Origin: Clostridia bacterium
Lineage (GTDB): Bacteria; Bacillota; Clostridia; Oscillospirales; Acutalibacteraceae
Length of the DNA stretch: 64,000 nt
Direction of reading: 5' to 3'
Assembly (NCBI GenBank): GCA_017403185.1
Contig: JAFQON010000001.1
Coordinates: forward strand, 18,813 to 82,812
Part shown: positions 45,276-53,362 of the stretch, piece by piece
How the letters are laid out: every line of letters begins with the position of its first letter
Numbering within the stretch: the stretch's first letter is position 1
Notes under the pieces: generated by a model
What the model was told of the DNA's origin: nothing
The model's input: the letters and a program-made list of their open reading frames with translations, nothing else
Databases searched by the model: none
Made by a program: the position numbers and the translations under genes

Positions 45276-45405
45276 ACGAATCACCTCAGTCTTTAAAAGT
45301 ATACCAAATCCATATAAATTCCGTCAAGAGAACATTATAAATATTTTTGGTAAAAATAAACAAATTTTTGGGTTGAAAATTTACACTCCATAAAAATATT
45401 TTTTC

Positions 45406-45433
45406 TTGAAATAGTTAAATAAAACAGTATAAT
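45406..45433 (+). promoter_or_regulatory. Sigma-A promoter for the oxidoreductase/isomerase operon
   Basis: TTGAAA (45406-45411) and TATAAT (45428-45433) are 16 bases apart, giving a leader of about 60 bases ending in AAGGAG. Confidence 0.7.
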
Positions 45434-45497
45434 GAAGTTAAAAGGGTAATTGTATATTTATTCAATAGGCCTAATCTAATTTAAGGAGATTTTAAAA

Positions 45498-46589
45498 ATG
45501 GCAGAAAAGGTTAAAATCGGTATAATCGGATGCGGCGGTATCGCAAACGGAAAGCATCTTCGTGCAATTTCAGGCATTGATTTCCTTGAGCCCGTTGCAT
45601 TCTGTGATATTATTGAAGAAAGAGCAATCGAAACCGCAAAAAAATACGGCGGCGAGAATGCGAAAGTATATACAGATTACAAGGAGCTTCTCAAGGATGA
45701 AAGCATTGTTGCTGTTCATGTATGTACTCCCAACAAATCCCACAGCTTTATCACAATTGATGCACTTGAAGCAGGCAAGCATGTTCTCTGCGAAAAGCCC
45801 ATGGCAAAGACCTATGCTGAAGCAAAGGCAATGTATGAGGCATCGGTAAGAACAGGCAAGGTTCTTTCAATCGGCTATCAGTCACGCTGGAGAGGCGATT
45901 CGCTTTATCTCAAGGAGTGCTGTGAAAACGACGAATTCGGTGAAATTTATTACGCAAGAGCTCTTGCACTGCGCAGAAGAGCTGTTCCCACATGGGGCGT
46001 ATTCCTTAACGAAGAAGAGCAGGGCGGCGGTCCGCTTATTGATATCGGAACTCACGCTCTCGACCTTACCCTCTGGATGATGAATAACTACAAGCCCAAG
46101 ATGGTAGTCGGCACAACCTTCAAGAAGCTCGGCGATCAGAAGAGAACCGCAAACGCATGGGGCGACTGGGATCCCGAAAAATATACCGTCGAGGATTCGG
46201 CATTCGGCTTTGTTGTTATGGAAAACGGCGCAACAATCAGCGTTGAATCCGCATGGGCTCTTAACATTGCAGACCCCTGCGAAGCATCAACTCTTATTGC
46301 AGGCGTCAAGGGCGGTGCGGATATGCTCGGCGATGACCTTCGCATCAACTATGTAAAGAACGGCAGACAGGTTATCGAAACTCCCAACTTCGATGCAGGC
46401 GGTGTTGCATTCTATGAAGGTGCAAGCGACAGACCCGAGGAGCTCGAGTGCCGTGCATTCTATGATGCAGTTCTCAACGGTGCAGAGCTTCGCACAAAGC
46501 CTGAGCAGGCAATGGTAGTTACCCAGATTCTTGAAGCTATCTATGAATCCGCAAAGACAGGCAAGCCCGTATACATCAATAATGACTAA
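45498..46589 (+). CDS. Gfo/Idh/MocA-family sugar oxidoreductase
   Basis: A 363-residue NAD(P)-dependent dehydrogenase. The N-terminal Rossmann fold opens with KIGIIGCGGIANGKHLRAIS, and CEKPMAKTYAEAKAMYEA contains the family's conserved Glu-Lys-Pro. The C-terminal alpha/beta domain has GGGPLIDIGTHALDLTLWMM with the conserved Gly-Thr-His. Family members oxidise or reduce inositols and hexose derivatives, often at C3. The specific substrate is unknown. It is followed nine bases later by a sugar isomerase/epimerase, a pairing seen in inositol and keto-sugar pathways. Confidence 0.92.
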   Translation: MAEKVKIGIIGCGGIANGKHLRAISGIDFLEPVAFCDIIEERAIETAKKYGGENAKVYTDYKELLKDESIVAVHVCTPNKSHSFITIDALEAGKHVLCEKPMAKTYAEAKAMYEASVRTGKVLSIGYQSRWRGDSLYLKECCENDEFGEIYYARALALRRRAVPTWGVFLNEEEQGGGPLIDIGTHALDLTLWMMNNYKPKMVVGTTFKKLGDQKRTANAWGDWDPEKYTVEDSAFGFVVMENGATISVESAWALNIADPCEASTLIAGVKGGADMLGDDLRINYVKNGRQVIETPNFDAGGVAFYEGASDRPEELECRAFYDAVLNGAELRTKPEQAMVVTQILEAIYESAKTGKPVYINND

Positions 46590-46598
46590 GGTGAAAAT

Positions 46599-47324
46599 AT
46601 GAAAATAGCAGTTCAGATCTATTCTGTCAGAGACCATATAAATGACAGCGAAACCCTTCTCAAGGCACTTGAAGAAATCAAAAAAATCGGCTATGACGGC
46701 GTTGAATTCGCAGGATATTTCAACACCGATGCCGCAGCAATAAAAGCAAAGCTCGACGAGGTCGGACTTGTTGCTGTCGGTGCACACATGGGTCTTGACG
46801 ATTTCAAGGAGGATAAGCTTGCCGAAACAATCGAGTTTGTAAACACTCTCGGTCTTAAGGCAGTAGGCGTTGGCGGTGCTCCTCATTCAACAATGGAAGA
46901 AGCAGTCAACACGGGCGAAGTTCTCGGTGCTGCAGAAAAATACGCAATGGAAAAATACGGCATCAGAGTTTATTACCACAACCATTGCGAAGAATTTGTT
47001 GCACTTGAAAACGGACTTTATCCCATTGATGTTATCGGCGACAGATGCTCGCTTGAAATTGACACCTACTGGAGCTTCCATGCAGGTCAGGATAACTACA
47101 AGCTTCTGACCGAAAAGAAGGATAATATCGTTCTTGTTCATGTCAAGGACGGCATTGACGGCAAGCCCAAGGCACTCGGCGAGGGCAACTGCGATATTCC
47201 TACGGTTATCAGAGCTGTCAAGGATATCGGTCTTGACTGGATTATCGTTGAAAACGATGACCCCGTGCCCACGGGCTTTGAGGATATCGCAAGAAGCATC
47301 AAGTATATTAAAGGCATAATCTGA
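46599..47324 (+). CDS. Sugar phosphate isomerase/epimerase (xylose-isomerase-like barrel)
   Basis: A 241-residue TIM-barrel protein of the AP-endonuclease-2/xylose-isomerase-like superfamily. Metal ligands are visible in order: Glu in GYDGVEFAGYF, His in YYHNHCEEF, Glu/Asp in CSLEIDTYWSFHAG, and His in VLVHVKDG, ending with WIIVENDD. Family members isomerise or epimerise sugars, inosose or keto sugars. It starts nine bases after the oxidoreductase and is surely co-expressed with it. The gene ends at an interspersed repeat element. Confidence 0.9.
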   Translation: MKIAVQIYSVRDHINDSETLLKALEEIKKIGYDGVEFAGYFNTDAAAIKAKLDEVGLVAVGAHMGLDDFKEDKLAETIEFVNTLGLKAVGVGGAPHSTMEEAVNTGEVLGAAEKYAMEKYGIRVYYHNHCEEFVALENGLYPIDVIGDRCSLEIDTYWSFHAGQDNYKLLTEKKDNIVLVHVKDGIDGKPKALGEGNCDIPTVIRAVKDIGLDWIIVENDDPVPTGFEDIARSIKYIKGII

Positions 47325-47325
47325 T

Positions 47326-47545
47326 TAATAATTAAGGATAGGCTCTGCCTGTGACCGATTATAATTGCTCCGCAAAAAATGATTAAACTCCCTCAGTCAC
47401 TCCGTGACAGCTCCCTCAAGAGGGAGCCGAAGAAGCAGGATTCTGCTATGAAAACAGTTTTTGTGTCAGCAACATATGATTGGAAAAGAGCGAAGCCCTT
47501 CCGAAACTATTCATTATTCATTTTCAACTTTTCATTCACAAGGAG
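47326..47545. mobile_element. MITE-like composite repeat element with inverted ends
   Basis: The left end (ATAATTAAGGATAGGCTCTGCCT, then ACCGATTATA) and the right end (reading inward on the minus strand AATGAATAATGAATAGTTTCGGAAGGGCTTCGC) are inverted relatives of the unit at 9364-9410. Between them lies a second palindromic repeat, AACTCCCTCAGTCACTCCGT...AGAGGGAGCCG (47386-47429), which recurs at 60805-60850. No transposase or other gene is present. It separates two isomerase genes. Confidence 0.65.
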
Positions 47546-47552
47546 AACCACG

Positions 47553-48518
47553 ATGAAACTCGGCGTATTTACAACCTTACTTTCAAACCTCTCACTTGAA
47601 GAGGCACTCAAATATTTTAAGTCGCTCGGCATTGAAATGGTGGAAATCGGTTGCGGCGGCTATCCCGGAAATGCACATGCAAATCCCGAAGAGCTTCTCA
47701 ATGACGAAGCAAAGCTTGAGGAATTCAAGGCTCTTATCAAGAAATATGATGTTGAAATCAGTGCACTTTCATGTCACGGCAACCCCGTGCATCCCAACAA
47801 GGAAATTGCCGCTGATTACGATAAGACAATCAGAAACACAATCCTTCTTGCGGAAAAGCTCGGACTTCATCAGATCAACACCTTCTCGGGCTGCCCCGGT
47901 GACTGCGAAACCGCAAAATATCCCAACTGGGTAACCTGCCCCTGGCCCAACGATTTCGGCGAAATCCTTGACTGGCAGTGGAACGAGGTGCTTATTCCTT
48001 ATTGGAAGGATCTTGTTGAGTTTGCAAAGGCTCACGGCGTTAACAAAATTGCTCTTGAGCTTCATCCCGGCTTCTGCGTTTATAATACCGAATCCCTTCT
48101 CCGACTTCGTGAGGCTGTAGGTCCCGAAATCGGTGCAAACTTTGACCCCAGCCATCTTATCTGGCAGGGCATGGATCCCGTTGCATGTATCCGCAAGCTC
48201 GGCGATGCAATTTTCCATTTCCATGCAAAGGATACAAAGATTGATAAATACAATACCGCAGTCAACGGTGTGCTTGATAACAAGCCCTACGGTGATGAAA
48301 TCAACCGTTCGTGGATATTCCGCACCATCGGCTACGGTAATGATAATGCATACTGGAAAGAGATTATCTCTAATCTCCGCATGGTCGGCTATGACTATGC
48401 AATCAGCATTGAGCATGAGGATTCTCTTATGAGCCAGAATGAAGGCCTTTCAAAGGCTGTTTCGTTCCTCAAGAATATAATTCTCACCGAATCCACAGGC
48501 GAAATGTGGTGGGTCTGA
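47553..48518 (+). CDS. Second sugar phosphate isomerase/epimerase
   Basis: A 321-residue xylose-isomerase-like TIM barrel. The ATG at 47553 with AAGGAG upstream is the start; the open frame begins 174 bases earlier but only because it reads through the repeat element. Metal-site segments are MVEIGCGGYPG, SALSCHGNPVHPN, IALELHPGF, NFDPSHLIWQGMDPV and FHFHAKDTKID, with a final SIEHEDSLM. The WQGMDP and HAKDT motifs are typical of the group paired with Gfo/Idh/MocA dehydrogenases. It is not closely similar to the isomerase upstream. Confidence 0.9.
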   Translation: MKLGVFTTLLSNLSLEEALKYFKSLGIEMVEIGCGGYPGNAHANPEELLNDEAKLEEFKALIKKYDVEISALSCHGNPVHPNKEIAADYDKTIRNTILLAEKLGLHQINTFSGCPGDCETAKYPNWVTCPWPNDFGEILDWQWNEVLIPYWKDLVEFAKAHGVNKIALELHPGFCVYNTESLLRLREAVGPEIGANFDPSHLIWQGMDPVACIRKLGDAIFHFHAKDTKIDKYNTAVNGVLDNKPYGDEINRSWIFRTIGYGNDNAYWKEIISNLRMVGYDYAISIEHEDSLMSQNEGLSKAVSFLKNIILTESTGEMWWV

Positions 48519-48718
48519 CGTAGATTATTGCCAATACAGCGTCAATCCGCCTCGAAATATCCGCAGATTCCTTCGGCGAAATTCCTTGTCTTGACGAAAA
48601 ATTCACAGTCAAACCGGAAATCGTTTTGTGATACTCAATGATATTTTGATGACGGGATTAAACCTTACACGTTTTATATGCAGTGGCGATTCAATCGCCC
48701 GAAAAGGAAGCGAATTTT

Positions 48719-49789
48719 ATGATAAACAACAAAATCGGCTGTGCCGTTATCGGCTACGGCGGAATGGGCGGATGGCATGCCCGCAAAATCAAGGAAGAAA
48801 TGGGTGAATATGCCGAGGTTATAGGCATTTTTGATATCAATCCCGAAAGAAAAAAGGTTGCTGATGAAAAAGGTTTCCACTTCTTTTCGTCAAGGGAAGA
48901 GCTCCTTTCCGATGAACGCATTGATCTTGTAACAATCGCAACTCCCAATGATGTTCACAAGGAAATTGCGATTGACGCGATGCGTCACGGCAAGAATGTT
49001 ATCAGCGAAAAGCCCGTAACCCTCTGCTCTGCCGACCTTGAGGAAATGATTGCCTGTGCCAAAGAAACAGGCAAGCTTTTCACCGTTCATCAGAACAGAC
49101 GCTGGGACGAGGATTATCTTACGATGAAGAAAATTCTCGATGAAAACACTCTCGGAAATGTGTTCCGCATCGAATCACGCGTTCAGGGCTCAAGAGGCGT
49201 TCCGGGTGACTGGAGAAATCAGCCTCAGCATGGCGGCGGCATGGTTTTTGACTGGGGAATTCATCTTCTTGACCAGGCTCTTATGATGACCCTGCCCCGA
49301 AAGCTCAAAACAGTTTATGCGGAGCTTACCAACGTAACAAACGAAAACTGTGACGACGGTTTCCGCACTACCCTCATTTTTGACGATGGACTTTCCTTCT
49401 ATGTTGAGGTCACAACAAGCAACTTCATTGAGCTTCCGCTCTGGTATATGCTCGGCGAAAACGGCTCTGCAGTCATAACCGACTGGGATTGCAACGGCAA
49501 AATCGTTATGGTTTCGGATTGGGAAAACAGAGATGCCGTTCCCATCGTTGCAGGTGCGGGCATAACCAAAACCATGGCACCCAGAACCGACGACACAATT
49601 CAGACCTATCCTCTTCCCGTTCAGAAGGCAGACTGGGGCGAATACTATAAGAATATCTTTGCTTATCTCAGAGGAGAGGCGGATATTATCGTCACCCACG
49701 ACCAGCAGCGCAGACTCATGCGTCTTGTTGAAGCGATTTTTGAATCGGGTAAGACCAACAAGGTTGTTGAGTTTGAGGATATAATTTAA
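48719..49789 (+). CDS. Second Gfo/Idh/MocA-family sugar oxidoreductase
   Basis: A 356-residue NAD(P)-dependent oxidoreductase. AAGGAAG lies upstream of the ATG at 48719; the frame begins 12 codons earlier without a site. The Rossmann motif is CAVIGYGGMGGWHARKI, the conserved Glu-Lys-Pro lies in VISEKPVTLCSADLEEMI, and GGGMVFDWGIHLLDQALMM carries a conserved His. The HQNRRWDEDYLTMK segment is typical of the subgroup acting on glycosides or oligosaccharides. It differs clearly from the first oxidoreductase. Ends at a terminator before galM. Confidence 0.9.
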   Translation: MINNKIGCAVIGYGGMGGWHARKIKEEMGEYAEVIGIFDINPERKKVADEKGFHFFSSREELLSDERIDLVTIATPNDVHKEIAIDAMRHGKNVISEKPVTLCSADLEEMIACAKETGKLFTVHQNRRWDEDYLTMKKILDENTLGNVFRIESRVQGSRGVPGDWRNQPQHGGGMVFDWGIHLLDQALMMTLPRKLKTVYAELTNVTNENCDDGFRTTLIFDDGLSFYVEVTTSNFIELPLWYMLGENGSAVITDWDCNGKIVMVSDWENRDAVPIVAGAGITKTMAPRTDDTIQTYPLPVQKADWGEYYKNIFAYLRGEADIIVTHDQQRRLMRLVEAIFESGKTNKVVEFEDII

Positions 49790-49793
49790 AGCG

Positions 49794-49826
49794 AAACGAG
49801 GCTGTTTTTTACAGTCTCGTTTTTTC
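49794..49826 (+). terminator. Terminator after the second oxidoreductase
   Basis: AACGAGGCTG and CAGTCTCGTT pair across a T-rich loop (one mismatch-type position) and run into TTTTTTCTTTT, a few bases after the stop codon. Confidence 0.85.
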
Positions 49827-49837
49827 TTTTTTATTTA

Positions 49838-49866
49838 TTGCCATATCTGTATATATATGGTAAAAT
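49838..49866 (+). promoter_or_regulatory. Sigma-A promoter for galM
   Basis: TTGCCA (49838-49843) and TAAAAT (49861-49866) are 17 bases apart. Confidence 0.6.
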
Positions 49867-49895
49867 AATATAAATACAAGCGTGGAGGTAATATT

Positions 49896-50927
49896 ATGAT
49901 AGTTAAAAATATTTTCGGCACAACCGCAGACGGCAGGGCGGTTGATTGCTATACACTTAAAAATTCATCGGGAATGGCTGTTGATATCATCACCTACGGT
50001 GCAACAATCAACAGCATTTATGCCGCCGATAAAGACGGCGTTTTTGCCGATGTGCTTGCAGGCTTTGACACAATCGACGGTCACGAAAACCATTCCGACT
50101 ACGAAGGAATGACCGTCGGCAGATATGCAAACCGCATTGCAAACGGAAAATTCAGCATTGACGGCATTGAGTATGAGGTTGAGAAGAACGAAAAAGGCAT
50201 AACCTGCCTTCACGGCGGTGCAGAGCTTTCAACTGCAGTCTGGAAGGCGATTATCATTGACGATAATTCGCTCGAAATGAGCTACACAAGCCCCGACGGA
50301 GCAATGGGCTTCCCCGGCAAGGTTGATTTCAGAGTTGTTTTTACTCTGCATGAGGATAATGCACTTAAGATTGAATACAATGCGGTCAGCGATAAAAAGA
50401 CCGTTATCAACATGACCAACCATGCATATTTCAATCTTGCGGGCAAGGGCGATGTGCTCGGTCACGAGCTTATGATTAATGCCGATGCATATACTCCGAT
50501 TGATGAAAACAGCATTCCCACGGGCGAAATCAGACCCGTTGAAGGCACTCCCTTTGATTTCAGACAGTCAAAGGCAATCGGCAGGGATATTGCTGCGGAT
50601 GATGAGCAGATCAAAATCGGCAGGGGATATGACCATAACTTCTGTCTTAACGACGGCGACGGTCCTGCAGCGGTTGCTTATGACCCCGAAAGCGGCAGAG
50701 TGCTTGAAGTATTCACAGACCTTTGCGGTGTTCAGCTTTATACGGGCAATTTCCTTGACGGAACAATAACCGGCAAAAAAGGAAATCCGCTTATTCAGCA
50801 TGCAGGCTTCTGCCTTGAAACTCAGTATTATCCCAACACACCCAACATGCCCGAATTTCCGCAGTGCACATTTGATGCAGGCGAAAAATTCAAATCATGC
50901 ACCGTTTTTAAGTTTTCTGTTAAATAA
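49896..50927 (+). CDS. galM: Aldose 1-epimerase (galactose mutarotase)
   Basis: A 343-residue beta-sandwich enzyme interconverting alpha and beta anomers of galactose and glucose. Landmarks are VGRYANRIANGKFSIDG with the substrate Arg, LHGGAELSTAVWKA with a catalytic-site His, MTNHAYFNLAG with the general-acid His (residue about 173), GRGYDHNFCLND and a C-terminal FCLETQYYPNTPN with the general-base Glu. Length and motifs are standard. It has its own promoter. It probably serves the GH42/GH3 products. Confidence 0.95.
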   Translation: MIVKNIFGTTADGRAVDCYTLKNSSGMAVDIITYGATINSIYAADKDGVFADVLAGFDTIDGHENHSDYEGMTVGRYANRIANGKFSIDGIEYEVEKNEKGITCLHGGAELSTAVWKAIIIDDNSLEMSYTSPDGAMGFPGKVDFRVVFTLHEDNALKIEYNAVSDKKTVINMTNHAYFNLAGKGDVLGHELMINADAYTPIDENSIPTGEIRPVEGTPFDFRQSKAIGRDIAADDEQIKIGRGYDHNFCLNDGDGPAAVAYDPESGRVLEVFTDLCGVQLYTGNFLDGTITGKKGNPLIQHAGFCLETQYYPNTPNMPEFPQCTFDAGEKFKSCTVFKFSVK

Positions 50928-51051
50928 TTAATGATTTGTTCATTATTGCGGCTTAAATGTAACAGATTATTTCACGGCTATTCACAAATTTGTTAAAAAA
51001 TAGAGTATAATTATAAGTGTAGACAAAAATTATCAGGAGGGGGATATTATC

Positions 51052-51741
51052 ATGGCAGCAGAAAGAATTCTTGTTGTTGATGACGACACTAATATTTGCG
51101 AGCTTCTCAGACTCTATCTTGAAAAAGAGGGTTATGAAGTTGCTATTGCAAACAACGGTGCAGATGCCGTAAAGGCTTTTCAGGAGCTTTCACCGAGCCT
51201 TATGCTTCTCGATATCATGCTTCCCGTTCTCGACGGTTGGCAGGTATGCCGAGAGGTAAGAAAATTTTCGGATAAGCCTATCATCATGCTCACTGCAAAG
51301 GGCGAAACCTTCGATAAGGTTCTCGGCTTTGAACTCGGTGCGGATGACTATGTGGTCAAGCCCTTTGATGCAAAAGAGGTTATGGCAAGAGTAAAGGCGG
51401 TTCTCCGCAGAAGCGGCTCCGCACCTCAGGCAGATATCAAGGAGGTCAGCTACGAAAAGCTTTCAATCAATCTCACCAACTATGAACTTCGTGTTGACGG
51501 CAAAAAGGTTGACACACCTCCCAAAGAGCTCGAGCTTATTTATCACCTTGCAAGCAATCCCAACAGAGTTTTCACAAGAGACCAGCTTCTTGATGAGGTA
51601 TGGGGCTTTGATTACTATGGCGATTCAAGAACGGTTGACGTTCATGTCAAGCGTCTGCGTGAAAAGCTTGAGGGCGTTTCCGAAAAATGGGAGCTCAAGA
51701 CCGTCTGGAGTGTCGGTTATAAGTTTGAAACCAAGGATTAA
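51052..51741 (+). CDS. OmpR-family response regulator
   Basis: A 229-residue two-component regulator. The receiver domain has acidic pocket residues in LVVDDDTN (Asp10-Asp12), phospho-acceptor Asp54 in LMLLDIMLPVLDG, the Thr/Lys pair in IIMLTAKGE and PFDAKEVMARVKA. The winged-helix output (about 130-227) has PPKELELIYHLASNPNRVFTRDQLLDEVWGFDYYGDSRTVDVHVKRLREKL. GGAGGGGG precedes the ATG. It is followed 24 bases later by its cognate histidine kinase and then by an HtrA-type protease, the usual layout for a cell-envelope stress system. Confidence 0.95.
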   Translation: MAAERILVVDDDTNICELLRLYLEKEGYEVAIANNGADAVKAFQELSPSLMLLDIMLPVLDGWQVCREVRKFSDKPIIMLTAKGETFDKVLGFELGADDYVVKPFDAKEVMARVKAVLRRSGSAPQADIKEVSYEKLSINLTNYELRVDGKKVDTPPKELELIYHLASNPNRVFTRDQLLDEVWGFDYYGDSRTVDVHVKRLREKLEGVSEKWELKTVWSVGYKFETKD

Positions 51742-51765
51742 AAGAGTTGATGGGAGTGTATTAAG

Positions 51766-53259
51766 GTGTCCAGGAGAAAAGGTTCCGGACTTTTCCGGAA
51801 ATATTTCCTTGTAACAATTTCAATCATTCTTGCAAGCTTCGTCTTTATAGGCGGAGCTCTCTTGATTTTGGTATCAAAGCTCTGGATGGATGAAAAAAAC
51901 GCTCTGCTTGTTGAAAACTGCATAAGTGTTGCACAGAATACGAGCGATGTTCTTGAATCGGATTATCTTACCGACAGCGGCAGAGGCTCGGTTATAGTTA
52001 TCTGCAACACGCTTCTGCAGATATCAAATGCGGTTGATGCGGATGTTTTTATAACAAATACAAGCGGAAGAGTTGTTTACTGCAAGGAAATTCTGCAATC
52101 CAACATGGCTCTTATCACGGGCAACTGCATGGTGCATAATCAATACAGAGTGCCCGAGGACATACTGAATGCCGCAAAAACGGGGCTTTACCGGTCAACG
52201 GGTAATCTCGGCGGCTCGCTGAATGACATTCATTTTACGGTCGGTGCACCCGTTGTTGTTGACGGGCAGACGGTTGCGGTTGCTTTTGTGACTCAGCCGA
52301 TTGTTGACGGTCTGACTCCGTATATCACGGGTATCTTCAGAATGTTTTTCCTTGCAATGCTTTTTGCACTGGCTCTTACTTTTGTGATAGTTTATCTTGT
52401 TTCCTACAGACTCACAAGACCCCTCAGAGAGATGTCGGCAGCCGCGAAGCAATATGCAACGGGTGATTTCTCAAAGAGAATCGCAATCAAGCGTTCAAAA
52501 ATACGGATTCTCGGTCAGGATGAAACGGACGAGCTGATTCAGGCGTTCAACAGCATGGCTCAGGCACTTGCTACTCTTGAAATGTCAAGAAGAAGCTTTG
52601 TTGCAAATGTTTCGCATGAGCTTAAAACTCCGATGACGACTATCGGCGGCTTTATTGACGGCATTCTTGACGGCACAATTGAAAAAGAAAAAGAGATGCA
52701 GTATCTTAAAATCGTTTCAGACGAGGTCAGAAGACTTTCAAGACTTGTTACGGGCATGCTCAACATGAGCAAGTTTGAGGCTGGCGAGCTCGACCTCAAG
52801 CCCGTTAAATTTGATGTTTCCGAAATGATATTCAGAACCCTTCTCGGTTTTGAGCAGGTGATTGATAAAAAGCATATCGAAATCCGCGGACTTGATGCAA
52901 TGAATATAAATAATGTTGTTGCGGATAAGGATATGATAAATCAGGTTGTCTATAATCTTGTTGATAATGCGGTAAAGTTTACCCCGGAGGGCGGATATAT
53001 AGAAGTCAGCTCAAAGGCGGATTCCGAAAAAATTATTGTTAAAATCCGCAACAGCGGAAAGGGTATACCGAGCGAGGAAATCGACAAGATTTTTGAAAGA
53101 TTCTATAAGATTGATAAATCCCGCAGCTATGATGTCAAGGGAGCGGGCATGGGTCTTTATCTTTGCAAAATGATAATTGAGTTTCACGGCGGACAGATTG
53201 CCGCAAGAAGCGAATACGGCGAATATACTGAATTCATCTTCCAGCTTCCGCTTGACTGA
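51766..53259 (+). CDS. Sensor histidine kinase
   Basis: A 497-residue membrane kinase starting at GTG. Transmembrane helices at about 14-37 and 190-213 bracket an outer sensor of about 150 residues with a PAS/Cache-like look (DADVFITNTSGRVVYCKE, FTVGAPVVVDGQTVAVAFVTQPI). A HAMP domain (about 214-275) leads to the dimerisation/phospho-acceptor helix with His284 in FVANVSHELKTPMTTIGGF. The ATP-binding domain has the N box NQVVYNLVDNAVKF, DKIFERFYKID and GAGMGLYLCK. Signals unknown; pairs with the response regulator upstream. A GGGAG ribosome site precedes the GTG. Confidence 0.95.
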   Translation: MSRRKGSGLFRKYFLVTISIILASFVFIGGALLILVSKLWMDEKNALLVENCISVAQNTSDVLESDYLTDSGRGSVIVICNTLLQISNAVDADVFITNTSGRVVYCKEILQSNMALITGNCMVHNQYRVPEDILNAAKTGLYRSTGNLGGSLNDIHFTVGAPVVVDGQTVAVAFVTQPIVDGLTPYITGIFRMFFLAMLFALALTFVIVYLVSYRLTRPLREMSAAAKQYATGDFSKRIAIKRSKIRILGQDETDELIQAFNSMAQALATLEMSRRSFVANVSHELKTPMTTIGGFIDGILDGTIEKEKEMQYLKIVSDEVRRLSRLVTGMLNMSKFEAGELDLKPVKFDVSEMIFRTLLGFEQVIDKKHIEIRGLDAMNINNVVADKDMINQVVYNLVDNAVKFTPEGGYIEVSSKADSEKIIVKIRNSGKGIPSEEIDKIFERFYKIDKSRSYDVKGAGMGLYLCKMIIEFHGGQIAARSEYGEYTEFIFQLPLD

Positions 53260-53362
53260 GATGATGAAGTATTACAAATGTTGAATTATTATTAAACCTG
53301 TGTTCAAATTATTGTAACAAAAGCAGGTTAAAATATAGTCATTCTATATCGGAGGCAAAAAA

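Noticed and set aside
47379-47552. 58-codon N-terminal extension of the second isomerase
   Set aside because: It translates the interspersed repeat; the homologous protein begins at the ATG at 47553 with a ribosome site.
49841-49860. CCATAT...ATATGG inverted repeat ahead of galM as an operator
   Set aside because: Short, AT-rich and inside a promoter spacer; likely chance.
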